Source: Gymnothorax reevesii
Lineage: Eukaryota; Chordata; Actinopteri; Anguilliformes; Muraenidae
Direction: 5' to 3'
DNA: 64,000 nt
Assembly: GCA_029721435.1 (NCBI GenBank)
Contig: CM056577.1
Location: 26,057,719-26,121,718 of the forward strand
Shown: piece after piece, positions 22,940 through 34,539 of the stretch
Position numbering within the stretch: position 1 is the first letter of the stretch
How the letters are laid out: every line of letters begins with the position of its first letter
Translations under genes and position numbers: made by a program
The notes under the pieces: generated by a model
What the model saw: the letters and a program-made list of their open reading frames with translations, nothing else
What the model was told of the DNA's origin: nothing
Databases searched by the model: none

Positions 22940-25900
22940 CTTGTTCACAGGGAAACAGACAAATGAAATTTGTTTGATCTTCTCGGCACCCAGGGCGTGT
23001 GGGAGAACATAGCTCACCCACGTGCTCCTCAAATGGCTTTGTTAGCGTACGGTGGCGTGACAAAGCATCGCGTTTCCTTTCAAACACAGACGCATCTGCC
23101 CGATCGATCCACACTATGCGGTCACAATCCATTTCACCCCAACGCCTGTCTCAGATAACGCCAACTGAGGGGAACCCTCGGAAACAGAAACTAAAATCAA
23201 CAAAACAAACATTCAACAGACCGTGCATTTTGATAACTTTTCCAGAATTAATTTCTCCTCCGTGGAAACATACTCACAAACGCATGCGAATAGTGGTCGT
23301 TCGCCCTTGTAAAACCATTGAGGTAACCATAAACACATATTTGGATGAAAATAACTGTTAATTTATTCCACAGATGGGATAGTAAGAAGCAGATGAACTA
23401 GGAAAAACACTGGAGCATGTGGACGGGTAGTAATTTCATGATCGTAGTGCCATGAGTGAAGGCAACAACTGTAACACATGGGCATCATGATTCTGAAAAA
23501 ATAACAATCAGAAAATAAACCCTTCATAGCAAATGAGTAAAAAAATGATTGTATCGTCAAATAGGACAGTGTGGTAATATAGTGTTCAGTGAAGAGAACT
23601 CATGTACCTACATTCACACGTTACCAATTGAATCCTGTTTGAACTCATACACTGTTAATTTTATTGTTTTGGAGATGTGTCGGCAAGACCCGTATGTCAT
23701 TACAGAAAAAAAATTTTGTTTACTCCAAAAAGAGTTTTGCTCCTATCCTGACTCACTCAGGTGTTATGCCACTGCAATTATGACGACTGCTTATCGCAGA
23801 TTTATTTTGCAACCGCTGGCTGCAAATCTGCTGTAATGCAGTCTAGACTGTGAGCGGGCGAGGAGGTTAACATAATGCGACATGCAGTTGACACCCACGT
23901 ACACAGACGTGGATGTATATGTTACGTCCATAGCATTCCCACTGCTCACCTGGCCTTCTGGCGTTTGTAAGTGTGACAGCATCACAGGCCAGACAAACTA
24001 AGTCTACTGGGGGACATTTCCCATCTGAACCAACAATCACAAATTAGACGGAGATAAGTAGCCCACTCCTCAAAACCAGCCGTGTGACTAGACATCGGCT
24101 GGGTACGGTCTGCCTGTGTGTGTGGAAAGTGGTTTTTTTTCAGAGGTCCCTCTTGTCGAGAAAAAGTAGTTTTGTCAAAACTTCACATGCAAACCCAAGG
24201 TCATGATTACTTGTGAAATATACAAATAACTCAAATCACAAAACGAGATTAGGAAAAGTGAACTTATGCCTCGTCATCATTGTCATGTCACCATTTAAAT
24301 AATCCTCATTAAAGAAAACATGGGATTTAACGCGATTGCGGGTCATATTTCATTCTCTTTTGTGAAAATTGTCATGCGTATGTTGTTCATGAGAAAGAAA
24401 GTTATGATTTTTAATAGCATGTCAATTTTTTTTTTTTTTTTTGAATGGCAATATTTTACTTCATATTTGCTAAATGCTACATCTCCCTGGTCCACTATTG
24501 CAAGCAGCACAGTGCCTCAGTAGGCTCTTTTAAATTAATTCAGAATGCATGAGTCTTTGTACAAACTTACAAATACATTTCCAGAGCATAAAAAGCCTCC
24601 AGAAATGCTGGACTGCTTATCTTACAGTCCTGAATTTTTATAAGTTGTTTCCCGGCAACTTGCATTTGTGTGGCCCGTCCTCTGGGTCCTTCCTGAAATC
24701 TGTTTGCGGCGTTATACAGAACGGAAAAATGTAGGTGCTGAAGTTTGTTGCCGTTGGGCACTGCCTGGAAATGATGGTCTGGATCAAATCCTGCGATGTT
24801 TCAGTTCCACGGCGCATTGCTTTTACCACTACCCCACATGGGGGGCCAAGACCTCGAGGTACCACCCAGAACTCAAAACCTGCAAGAGCTGTGCATTTAT
24901 GTCCAGCTTCCTGACCACATCAGCGCATATCGGTCGGCGTCTGTATCTTAGCGAGACACCGGATGACTGTATCACTGCCTGATGGTACCTCTGGGGTGTG
25001 CGGCCGACGCGTCATAATCCGCTTCCAAGTCCGGGACGCACAGGTTCGGGGAGGCCAAAGTGATTCAGCCAGTACAAACAATGGGTCTTACAAGCAGCTT
25101 GTGTGTCTGTCTAGCTTTTTAGTATCTCAGACGGGTGAACCCCGCATGGAAAAGACAGTCTCTGAATCAGCGCCCAAAAGGAGACAAGGGGGATTTGAGA
25201 CCCTCAAGCAGTCTGTCTGCAAGCTTACCTCTTCAGCCAAAAGGGTTTTACCCAGTCAGATGGGATATCCCGAAACACACCCCTTCTGATGGGCGCAGGT
25301 GTCACCCGCTTAGTGAAAGAAACGGATTAATCACCGAGGAGGAGAATATTACTATATTTGGGTCTTGCTGGCGCGTGTTTGGAGTAAACGCAACATGTGT
25401 CAGAGCAAGGCGTGGGTAGGTGGAGCCATGCTGAGAAAAGTAGCCTGCGGGGCCCAGTTGAGCGAGGCTAATAAAAAACCAAAAACTGGAGAGCGTGTGG
25501 TGGCACACACTCATGGCTGCATGCTGTCAGAGCCTGCGTTGTGAAATCGGGAGCTGTGTCAACTCACTCTGGAAAGCCAGGGAGGCGAACTTGCCAAACG
25601 TAATTGCTGTTCACCCAGCTCACTCGCAAATTCTGAATTTTTGCCAGATTTACCTTTGGGAGAGAAATGTTTCCCAAGAGCGTAACCAGAGTCAACAAGA
25701 AATTTGAACCCGATAGCCCAGAATTCAAATTAGTGAGAAAGCAATATATCCCAGTGCTACTCTTTTGGGATTATGTTATTTTATTTTTTTCTCGAGTTAA
25801 TGTCAATTTTAAAAAGCTGACAAATATTTCAGCCTGTATTATTGAGGACAATATGAGTCTGTCTCAATTGATAAAACATATCCAAAATATTTTTACCTGC

Positions 25901-26520
25901 TTGGTGATATTTGTAAACTTTGTCTTTGTAAAACTTTTATAGAAGCTAACTTTTAATTTTGAAGTTTTAAACAATTTCCTTTATTTTCATTCAGACCGCA
26001 GTTAAACCTTTCCAGTGCCAATATAAATCCAATTTACACTTATAATGCAATGTCTGGGCTGATTATTTGTTTAAGATTGGAAACATTGGGCACTTCTGAT
26101 TCAGGAATTACCAAGTGATAATAGAATAATTCATTATTCGAAGAATAGTTTTTACTTTTTTTTAGGAAAATTTGATTTCTAACACTCCATTACCTTTTGT
26201 TAAAAAACAATTGAGGACTACAGTGCTAGAAGCACTTCTGTCACAAAATGTCCACTTTAAGAAAATGAAGGCAATTGACTTGAGTAACTATTAAAGCAAA
26301 TTCCCATCCTTACCTCACAATGTATGTAAATGTGACTTAGGAACTTTTAGCAATTGGCTCTTCAATTCCTGTTGCATATCACAAATCTTTTCAGAGTTTG
26401 CAAGTGTGGCTGCACATAGACATACACACAAGTTGTGAGGACTGCCTAAAATGTCCTCACTCCACAAAAAAGCTCCACTTTGTCAGTTTAAAACATGTTC
26501 ACTATGTAGCCAGTACCTGA
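22940..26520. other. Low-repeat region, no gene identified
   Basis: Comparatively free of transposon sequence. Several mixed-composition stretches, notably 23790-24010 and 24940-25660, are more GC-rich and look less decayed than their surroundings. None contains an ORF that I recognise. A T(18) run lies near 24426-24443. Confidence 0.4.
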
Positions 26521-26532
26521 ATACACACGCAA

Positions 26533-26536
<4 letters not shown>

Positions 26537-26575
<39 letters not shown>

Positions 26576-26580
26576 CAGAC
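26537..26580. repeat. (CA)n microsatellite
   Basis: An almost pure CA run of about 20 repeats with one CG interruption, continuing as degenerate ACACA sequence to about 26615. Confidence 0.9.
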
Positions 26581-26734
26581 ACACATGCAAATACACAAAA
26601 ACACAGGCACATACAGAAGCATCTCACGCCCGCATCCTCCACCAGTGCTCCCCTGCCCACACGTCCCTCCCACGCTGCCTTGCACGTCTCTCCGAGTGAC
26701 TCCATCTTTGGATGAGGCACCAAAGCTGCAGCCG

Positions 26735-26870
26735 AGGGAAGGAGGATGAACGCGTCATGCCCGCGCCGGCCGCACCCACACTTCCGTGACGTGAGCCCCA
26801 GCCTGTGCTTCTGCAGTGTGGGGGCGGGGCCTGTGTCACGTTTGGTCGATGGCGCTGCCTGCTTGAAGTA
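26735..26870. promoter_or_regulatory. Candidate CpG/GC-rich regulatory block
   Basis: Locally GC- and CpG-rich in an AT-rich setting. It has a GGGGCGGGGCC Sp1-type box near 26820, a CCGTGACGTGAGCC CRE-like motif near 26785, and CCGCGCCGGCCGC near 26760. No adjacent gene is recognised, so this is a weak candidate promoter or CpG island. Confidence 0.3.
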
Positions 26871-27159
26871 CCTTGCTAGGAAGAGTATGGGGTCACGTTA
26901 TCCAGATTGTGGAACCAGTACGCCAAAAAAAAAACACCCCCAAACTGATGACTGGTGCCTTTGGATTACACACACAAGCTGAAGCTTTCACTTAAGTAAT
27001 GGTCGAACATAACACACACGTATGCAGTATAATAGTGTATGAGAACACAGCCCATCACACGCTCAGATTCTTATTAACATTTCAGAACAACCATTTACAA
27101 TGCACACTCACAAACACACTACCCCACATACACGCACAATCCTGAGCATAAGATACTCT

Positions 27160-27345
27160 AGGACCCTGGTTCTCAAATCACAGCCCACGAGGTCCGCAGG
27201 TTTTCCACCCTCCCTTTACCTGGGAGTCAGGTGTTAACACAGTCTGGCCAATCAGAGGCACTAACTGTTCATTTACTTACCTGGGATAACAGAAAACCTG
27301 GGCTGGATTTACATTTGAGGTCCAGATTTGAGGTCGAGAAGCACT
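27160..27345. repeat. Possible interspersed repeat
   Basis: GACCCTGGTTCTCAAATCAC followed by CTGGGAGTCAGGTGTTAACA resembles the start of a common fish repeat (CCCTGGTTCTCAAACTCGGT...). I recall this rather than having matched it. An open frame of 142 codons (27231-27659) overlaps but shows no domain. Confidence 0.3.
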
Positions 27346-27349
27346 CAAA

Positions 27350-27994
27350 TACCGAGACATGCACAGTGACATCAGTCCACACCCGTCATTTCTATTATAC
27401 CATATTTGTCCAAAACCGAGGTCTGACACAAGCGGATAAAGTCAGGGATGGGGGATTCCCTTATGTCACTGTTTGTACTCGCCCCCGCGTCTCTTTCCCC
27501 AGAAACAACATTACTCATTATTATACTGTACCGTCATTATTATGCTATACACTGGCTGGCCAGATGGAGGATGTCTGGGAGAATGGGCATGGCCTATCAG
27601 GGCCTTACATCATCGCCGAGGGTAGGCGAATGGGCAAATGGGTGAGCTCAATAAGATAGGTATGCAAGGCATCCGAGGGCCCTGCATGTCCATACCTGCT
27701 GCCCTGGCCTCCAGCCGTTTGCCCTCACCGCTGACGTGTCGCTAATTCCGTCTGGCGTTATTGCGGAGACTCCACGCGGCCCTGCATTCCGAGGTGCCTC
27801 TCTGGAGCCACCGGGAATTTGGAGAGAGATTTCCGCATAAATAACCGCAGCGGTGCTGTCATGTTTTCTTTCTTTTTTTTTATAATGGAGACACATGGCT
27901 TTTGACTGGAGGTGAAATTTATCGCAGCATCAGCCAAAACCATAAACTGAGTGATGTTTCTTGATAGCTACCATTAGTAAGGATGGCTTACACT
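27350..27994. other. Unassigned DNA
   Basis: Mixed composition. 27600-27850 is GC-richer, with CTCCACGCGGCCCTGCATTC and CGCTGACGTGTCGCTAATTC. No ORF or repeat is identified with confidence. Confidence 0.4.
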
Positions 27995-28857
27995 TACAGT
28001 GCCCTCCATATTTATTGGCACCCCTGATTAAGATGTGTTAAAAGCCTTAAAATAAATTCAATTTTTATTGCAGAAGCATACTCTCACCCTGAAAATTGTA
28101 CAAAAATGTAACCTTCAACTCAAGTGAATTTTAAGGGGAAAAAAATCCCTGACTAAGAAATAATTATTTTTCATAAAATCACCTCTTCCCCAATTATTGG
28201 CTCCCCTAACAATTCCTAGGAATTAAATGTAATTGAAGTATTTCCGTCATTTCTACAGTAGTTTACAAAGTTGATCAGAGTATCTAGGAACATTTAATTA
28301 GTAAATCATCACTGACTGTTTCCCTTGGGTATAAATACGATGTGATACAGAGGCCATTTCTCTTATCCACTCTTAAACATGGGAAAGACAAAGGAACACA
28401 CCATTCAAGTAAGGCAGATGTTTGTCGACCTTCACAAGTCAGGTAATGGCTACAAGAAAATAGCCACTCGCCTGCACCTGCCCATATCTACTGTCAGAGG
28501 AATATATTGAGAAGTTTAAAACAACTGGAACAGTGGTAAACAAGCCTGGACAAAGACGCAAGGTTATTTTGCCACCACGCACAGTGAGGAGGATGGTAGG
28601 AGAAATAAAAAGTTCTCCAAAGCTCACTGTTACAGAATTGCAGCAAATGGTAGCATCTTGGGGTCAAAAAGTCTCTAAAACAACCATCAGGCGCTATCTA
28701 CATGCCAACAAGCTGTTTGGGAGGCATGCATGTAAAAAACCTTTTCTCACTCACAATCATAAACGCAAAAAGTCTGGAGTTCGTGAAGTGGTACTGGGAC
28801 TTCAACTGGGACCATGTGCTTTTGTCAGATGAGACCAAGATAGAGCTTTTTGGCAAC

Positions 28858-28935
28858 TGATAGGATTGAGCTTCTGAATGAAGGTTTTTCCCTCAGCACA
28901 CACAGATCCACACACGCACACACACACACACACAC

Positions 28936-28993
<58 letters not shown>

Positions 28994-29359
28994 CCATTCC
29001 CATTCACCGCCCCTTGATTACCCCAGACATACATCCTCTCACAGTGAGGGGCGCCTGGCACCTGGTCACACTTGCTAATTGCTCCGAAGGAAGGTACATG
29101 ATCAAGGGTAATATCTACATCCTGTAAGTTTGGCTGGATGCCTATGTGAAGGTGTTACATCCACCACTTGCTGTACCACGGATCTTGTACTTAAACCCCG
29201 AGATGTGAACAGTGTGTCAGGATTCTCTGCGAAGGCTACGGCAGACGCTAGGATCCTCCCTTGCGCATTGTAATAAAAGCCTTTTCAATTGGAAAGTGGT
29301 CATTGGTGTGTCACTTCATCGGTCCCAACTTGACTCCACGGCAGAAAATATTCTTAACA
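28858..29359. mobile_element. Solo LTR-like insertion
   Basis: A 502-bp insert that begins TGATAGGATTGAGC, ends TTCTTAACA, and is flanked by CAAC on both sides (28854-28857 and 29360-29363). TG...CA ends with a 4-bp duplication fit an LTR of a retrovirus-like or Gypsy-type element that lost its interior by recombination. An AATAAAAG motif near 29271 could be a polyadenylation signal. The flanks joined without the insert give a continuous FGNKHSKWVW reading in the host transposase. Strand and family are unknown; no second LTR or internal genes are present. Confidence 0.65.
28903..28989. repeat. (CA)n microsatellite inside the LTR
   Basis: About 40 CA repeats with two CG interruptions, lying wholly within the LTR-like insert. 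All the Thr-His and Cys-Val open frames around it derive from this run. Confidence 0.9.
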
Positions 29360-30289
29360 CAACAAACACTCTAAGTGGGTCTGGCGGAACACAAAAGATG
29401 AGTATGCAGAAAAGCACCTCATGCCCACTGTGAAGTGGGGGAGGATCAATGATGCTGTGGGCCTGTTGCTCTTCCAGAGGCCCTGGAAACCTTGTTAGGG
29501 TGCATGGCATCATGAACACTTTGAAATACTAGGACATTTTAAATTAAAATCTGATGGCCTCTGCCCGAAAGCTGAAGATGGGTCGTCACTGGGTTTTTCA
29601 GCAAGATAATGACCCTAAACATGTGGCCAAATCTACACAGAAATGGTTCACCAGACACAGAATCAAGCTCCTCTCATGGCCATCTCAGTCCCCAGACCTC
29701 AACCCCATTGAAAACCTGTGGAGTGAGCTGAAGTGGAGAGTGCAGAGGAGAGGACCCAGGTTGCTGGATGATTTAGAGAGATTGTGCGAAGAGGAATGGT
29801 GGAAGATCTCTCTTTCTGTATTCTCCTATCTCGTGAAACATTATAGGAGAAGATTAGGCGCAGTTTTGTTGGCAAAAGGGGGTTGTACAAAGTATTAACA
29901 TCAGGGGTACTAATAATTGTGGCACATATGATTTGATGTAAAAAAAAATTATTTCTTAATGTGGAATTTTTTTCCCACTGAATAAATGCACTTGAATTAA
30001 AGATTGGATTTTCCTCTTTTTTCATTGTGGTCCTATATTATTTAGCAAAAAACTGAATTTCTTAGAAGCTAAAGAACACATCTTAACCAGGGGTGCCAAT
30101 AATTATTGAGGGCGCTGTAAATACGCCTGGTTTCATTGAACACAGGCATTAAGAGAACTACAAACAAATAAGAAAAAAAATTAGAAGACCAAAATGGAAA
30201 AATGATCAGAGTCACATTTTCACGTTGCGGAGAAATGATGAATTAAAAATTTATCAAAACTATCTTAGAAACAAGCCACTGAAAAACTA

Positions 30290-30420
30290 TGCAAAAAAAT
30301 AAATAAATAAAAAAAAAAAATATATATATATATATATAAAATATTCAAATATTATTATATATTATTATAATAATTAGTATTATAATAATTAGTATCATAA
30401 TACAAGATCTCAAATATACA
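30290..30420. repeat. AT-rich low-complexity block
   Basis: A run of A, then (TA)n at 30321-30338, then duplicated TATAATAATTAGTAT units. No gene. Confidence 0.85.
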
Positions 30421-30531
30421 AAAATGCTAAATTTGGACCTTTGTGGTCTTCAATTATATATTCAGCCAAAATAAAAACTTCACACTCGTTTGGAGGTCGA
30501 TAAGTTGAACATACAAGAAGTGAGGTTTTTA

Positions 30532-31141
30532 CCCCTTCAGACCCGCATTTTTTCTGCTGGGAAAAAAATTTTCGACTTTACAAGAAGTACTCTACAAGAA
30601 CATTATGTACAAAAAATATACATTTAAAATTTTCTAAACATGAATAAATAAACTGAGACATCATACTTTCCCCAAGAAAAGCTAACAGGTGTTTTGTTTC
30701 TTTGCATATTGACACCAGCAGTGAGTGAATGTTGTCTAATGCTGCCTTACTCCTGATGTCCATTGCAGTGGACATCGGACTTTGAAAAATTCCAATAAAT
30801 TAATTATATGAGATATATTCAAGATTACTTGAAATACTATCACTTGCAACACTTATAGTTATGCTGAGAGCAAATTTGTTCGGCTAGCTTGAACATAAAT
30901 TCATATTTTTGGCTAGAAATGGGCTCTTACTCCTCCCTCTCTCCAGTCGCTGAGCCATGCCTGTCTTGTCGAAGTCTGTCACTCTCTTTGGGCATCCACA
31001 AAGTCATGACTCAAATGTAATTGGATTATCAGGATCCAATCAGTGACCAGCACTGCTGACATCATTTGATCACATCATTTTTACTGGTTTAGAGCCAGAA
31101 ATATGTCATGTCCATTGCAATGGACGCAGGGTCTGAAGGGG
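30532..31141. mobile_element. TTAA-type MITE with 13-bp perfect TIR
   Basis: A 610-bp element. Both ends begin CCCCTTCAGACCC (13 bp perfect). The right flank is TTAA (31142-31145); the left flank is TTTA (30528-30531), one change from TTAA. Near each end is a TGTCCATTGCA-TGGACAT-like palindrome (30758-30776, 31107-31126). No transposase frame. The termini and target site suggest piggyBac-driven movement. Confidence 0.75.
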
Positions 31142-31145
31142 TTAA

Positions 31146-33740
31146 GTAATGATTTTATTTAATTCTTTACTCATTAAAGATGATGTATCATAAAAATAAT
31201 CTCCATTAATGTAACCAGTTCCACAGGAAATGCTACGGAGATGTCCAAGAGTAAAAATGGTAAGTTACAACTTGAATAAAAGCAGTGCGCAAGCGATTAC
31301 GTATGGTTTGGGCATCACACGACCTCAAAACAATTCATAGTGGACGTTGCAGTGACAAATTGATTATGCAAATGACTCAACAATTTGTCGGTCTTCTGCT
31401 TTTGACGTCACACGTGGGCAACCAGAACGAGGTCGGTTGTTGGAGAAGTGTCCGAAGATCATGGATAGTCTGTCGACTGCATCCCATAACCGTTGCAACG
31501 TCAGTGACGGACGTCTGTGTATTCAGCATGCCGATGGCACGTTCACGCTAAATGTTGGACAGCCATGGCTTTGAAAATCAACAAATAATTAACTGTAAAA
31601 ACTTGTTTTTCCGAGATGTCACTCTAACGTGCTAACGTGAGCTCAGTTGCACATCTCTCATATGGTCACGTGACTTAAAGTACGCTCGCACGTGCTACGT
31701 ACCTGTGTACGTCAGAGTTGATGTGTGTCATGATGTCTTTGACAGTGCATTTACCCCTAGTGATAATAAAAACTCTTTTATTAAAAGGTTCAAGAAAATA
31801 CTTACAAATTTATGTGCGTGAAGTTTCTTTTTTGACTCAGTACAGTTTGCTACATAGCATGTGACGAGTGCCACAAAATGTCTGATAATGCTGCCCCACC
31901 AAGGCAACAGGAAGTAAATCCACCAGCCGCCATTTTGAGAAAAATGCCAAAGTTTATTTTTGCTTCTGCTGCACACAGAGAATATCCACTTGCATGTGCC
32001 GAATCTCAGTAACTAAGGCGAATTACATGATCATGCTTCTACTAAATCGAGTACCACAAGTAGGTGTATGTAATGGTCTCGGATCGAATTCCACAAAAAA
32101 TGGATTTACTTCCTTTTGCCTTGGTGGGACAGAATTCTGCAATGAATCGAGGACAACTGTGATGAGAACGAGATACTTTGCTTTCCTTGTTTTATCTCCT
32201 TGAGTGCGGCTCAAAGCTGAGGCAGCTGCTCGCAGTGTAAGTTTTTTTCATCCAGACCTGCCCCACTAAACCCGATTCCATACATTTTTATGGATTTTCA
32301 GCTTTATATTTGAGAGGGTAGTACAAAGAGACAGGAAAAATGAGACTTAGAGAAAGGGAGAGAGACATGCAACAAAGGTTAGTAAACTGATTCACAGTAT
32401 GGAGGTCACAATGAGTACAGAGCTTCAGACTGTCACGACTGCAAGGGCCTTTCTTGGATGATACTGAACCTTTATGGTCAAAATGTGCACCCAGTACTGC
32501 ATCAGGTTCGAAACTTGGAGATCTTTGAGTCCCCAATACCTCCAGCTGATATTCTATATGTACCGCTAGTGCCTTGTGAAAACAATTCCTGCTTGTGTCA
32601 GTATGAAATTACCATGTGACTGCGCAGCAGAGAATTGGCTAAATCCTGAAATTTTCTGATACTGCCATCTAATGACACGTGCCAATTAGATTAAATCATG
32701 ACAGGGTGGGAGAGGATAACTGTTGCACATGTTGTGTTGCACAAGACAATATTATTATTATTATTACAATGATTATTATAATTTTTTTTTTGTGGACAAA
32801 GGGCATTTGCAATAACTGGCTAATTCAGAAAAGTTTTAAATTGGTAGATATGCAATAGTTGTCTTTACAAATTGTACTAATTTTACCAATCACACTGAGA
32901 CCGGATATGAGTAATATTAACAGCATTGCCACATGATTGTTTCCTGATTTTCCGCAGCGCATTAAAGTTTTGGTAACAGTTGCCAATGAGATCTTGTTTA
33001 TAAATTCAGCCACTACATGGCAACAGTGTAGGAGTATTAAAGTCCCAGATGGTTTCCAAAGCAATTTTGCGGGGTTGGAAAAGTAAGGCGTGCCGATGAG
33101 TGCAACTTTCCTGCTAGAGTGTGGGCAGTGCACTGCCTTGTGGCTTCGGCGCTTAGCTTGTACCTCACAGGTTTGAGGTCCATCCCAGGGCGGCACCCAC
33201 ATTACAATCATGGAAGCGGCTGGACCTTTAAGAAACCACCTCAGCCCCAAGTGCTTGAGATTGTACAGGCCCCTGCATAGACAAAAAACTGTCAGCTGCT
33301 TCACACAAAAGCATCCACTACTGCGCAAAAGATTATGGTTCTGCCCGAAAACAAACAACTTACAAAGTATAACATTAATTGCCTTTTTAAATTCAGTGGC
33401 AAACCCCTTAATTTTTCCTCATGAATCAAATCAAACCAAGTATTTTCTAATCAAAAACTGTTAGCTGCAATTTGTAAATTATCTTTTAGCTATGTTGAAA
33501 ATGATACAATGGCACATATGACATTTCACCATAAAAATTTTTATTGAGTTTTCAAAATAAGCACATTTCAATTTTGATTTCAAGGTCAGTTGGGACAGGG
33601 AGTTTCAACAACTCTCAAATGTTGCCATTTCTTCGCATGACACTTAATAAATGTTAAGGGAGTTAAGGCACCAAGTGATTAAATGTTTCAGCTGTAATTT
33701 TGTCCAACTGTTGCGGCAAAAGTGTATAGCAGTATGGGAA
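31146..33740. other. Unassigned DNA with one inverted repeat and a tRNA-like head
   Basis: No gene is recognised. The 177-codon reverse open frame at 32825-33358 has no domain and overlaps a repeat-like segment. That segment (33118-33200) has GGCTTCGGCGCTTAGC and TACCTCACAGGTTTGAGGTC, resembling the promoter-bearing head of tRNA-related fish repeats. An inverted repeat at 31887/32102 is listed separately. Confidence 0.4.
31887..32136. repeat. Inverted repeat, 35-bp arms, 180-bp spacer
   Basis: Arm 31887-31921, read in reverse, gives GGATTTACTTCCTGTTGCCT and continues to GGCAGCATT. Arm 32102-32136 reads GGATTTACTTCCTTTTGCCT and continues to GACAGAATT. There are 3 mismatches over 35 bp. This could be the two ends of a small DNA transposon or a foldback; no clear target duplication was found. 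Confidence 0.6.
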
Positions 33741-33743
33741 TCT

Positions 33744-34385
33744 TTGATGTGAGGTTTTATCTTTCCAAAAATGTGCTGGATAACCATATCCAACAGGCCT
33801 GGAGGAGGGACTTAACAGAGAATATAACAGAAGAGGAATGGACAGAAGCTTGCTCCTAAGCTCAAACTGTAAACATGCACTCCAAATTGCTACAATATAA
33901 GTGGTTAAGTAGACAATACATTACTCCGGCTAGATTACACCGCTTTAATCCCAATGTCCCTGACACGTGTATTAAAAGTAATCAGCAGAAGGGGTCATTG
34001 ATCCACTGTATGTGGGAATGCCCTCAGGTTATTGACTTTTGGGGAAAGGTTTTGGATCTAATGAGTCGCATTATTGGTAAAATGGTACCCTGTAACCCTA
34101 AAGCATGTATTTGAAATATCTACCCAGATGATTTTGTCATTTCAAACAATATAAGGTCTCTGCTAAATATTTGTTTACTTGAAGCTAAAAGGTGTATTGC
34201 CCGCTCATGGAAGAACCAATCAATCGGTGGAATTTCTCAGTGGCTGAAGGGAATGTCCGTTAACTTTTTATTTCACAAAAAATAAACTGGATAAGTTTTG
34301 GGAAATTTGGTATATTTTTTACAATTATTTGGAACAGAATGAGATACAAATTGATGCTTTGAACGACAAATTGAATTGAGTACAA
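33744..34385 (+). pseudogene. L1/Tx1-like LINE ORF2 C-terminal remnant
   Basis: Plus-strand frames read AWRRDLTENITEEEWTEACS, then a stop, then KLLQYKWLSRQYITPARLHR, a DTCIKSNQQKGSLIHCMWEC segment, FWGKVLDLMSRIIGKMVP, and after another stop RSLLNICLLEAKRCIARSWK. This is the segment downstream of reverse transcriptase in L1-related LINEs, with its Cys/His cluster (C-x2-C...H-x4-C). The second Cys has become Ser. Only the last ~200 codons remain. AT-rich low-complexity DNA follows (34390-34540), possibly part of a 3' tail. Confidence 0.7.
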
Positions 34386-34389
34386 ATAG

Positions 34390-34535
34390 TGTTTTTTTTA
34401 AATATTATGATTATTATTATTAATATTTTTATACATGTATTAATTATTTATTAATTTTTTATTATTATCTGTTTGCTATTGTATTTGTATTTATTGTATT
34501 TTCAAGAAAAGGCAAAGAGATGTTTTTTTTTTTTA
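34390..34535. repeat. AT-rich low-complexity block
   Basis: Dominated by ATTATTATTA, TTAATTTTTT and T-runs, directly 3' of the LINE remnant. Confidence 0.75.
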
Positions 34536-34539
34536 AATG

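Larger units (their letters stand above)
28379..29898 (+). pseudogene. Tc1-like transposase, interrupted by an LTR insertion
   Basis: ATG at 28379 begins MGKTKEHTIQVRQMFVDLHK, then SGNGYKKIATRLHLPISTV (first helix-turn-helix). A frameshift with a TGA follows GIY. The frame from 28533 resumes with NKPGQRRKVILPPRTVRRMV, LTVTELQQMVASWGQKVSKT and TIRRYLHANKLFGRHACKKP. The first-Asp motif LLSDETKIELFGN lies in a shifted frame. Coding is then broken by the insertion at 28858-29359 and resumes with [53 protein letters not shown] (second Asp), [16 protein letters not shown] (Glu) and [10 protein letters not shown] before TAA. All three catalytic residues survive, but the gene is dead from frameshifts and the insert. 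Confidence 0.85.
27997..30117 (+). mobile_element. Tc1-like element C, full length, split by a solo LTR
   Basis: Flanked by TA (27995-27996, 30118-30119). Ends are CAGTGCCCTCCATATTTATT and, reversed, CAGCGCCCTCAATAATTATT, both continuing GGCACCCCTG. Total length is 2121 bp. Removing the 502-bp LTR-like insert and one 4-bp duplication leaves about 1.6 kb, the normal size of a Tc1 element. Orientation is plus. Confidence 0.9.

Noticed and set aside
22589..22966. 125-codon Ser/Pro/Leu-rich ORF
   Set aside because: It is the translation of a polypyrimidine tract, open in several frames because C/T-only codons contain no stop.
27231..27659. 142-codon plus ORF
   Set aside because: Begins in a probable interspersed repeat, shows no domain and has erratic composition.
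32825..33358. 177-codon reverse ORF, one of the longest outside transposons
   Set aside because: No domain, no splice context, and it overlaps a tRNA-like repeat head; consistent with a chance ORF.
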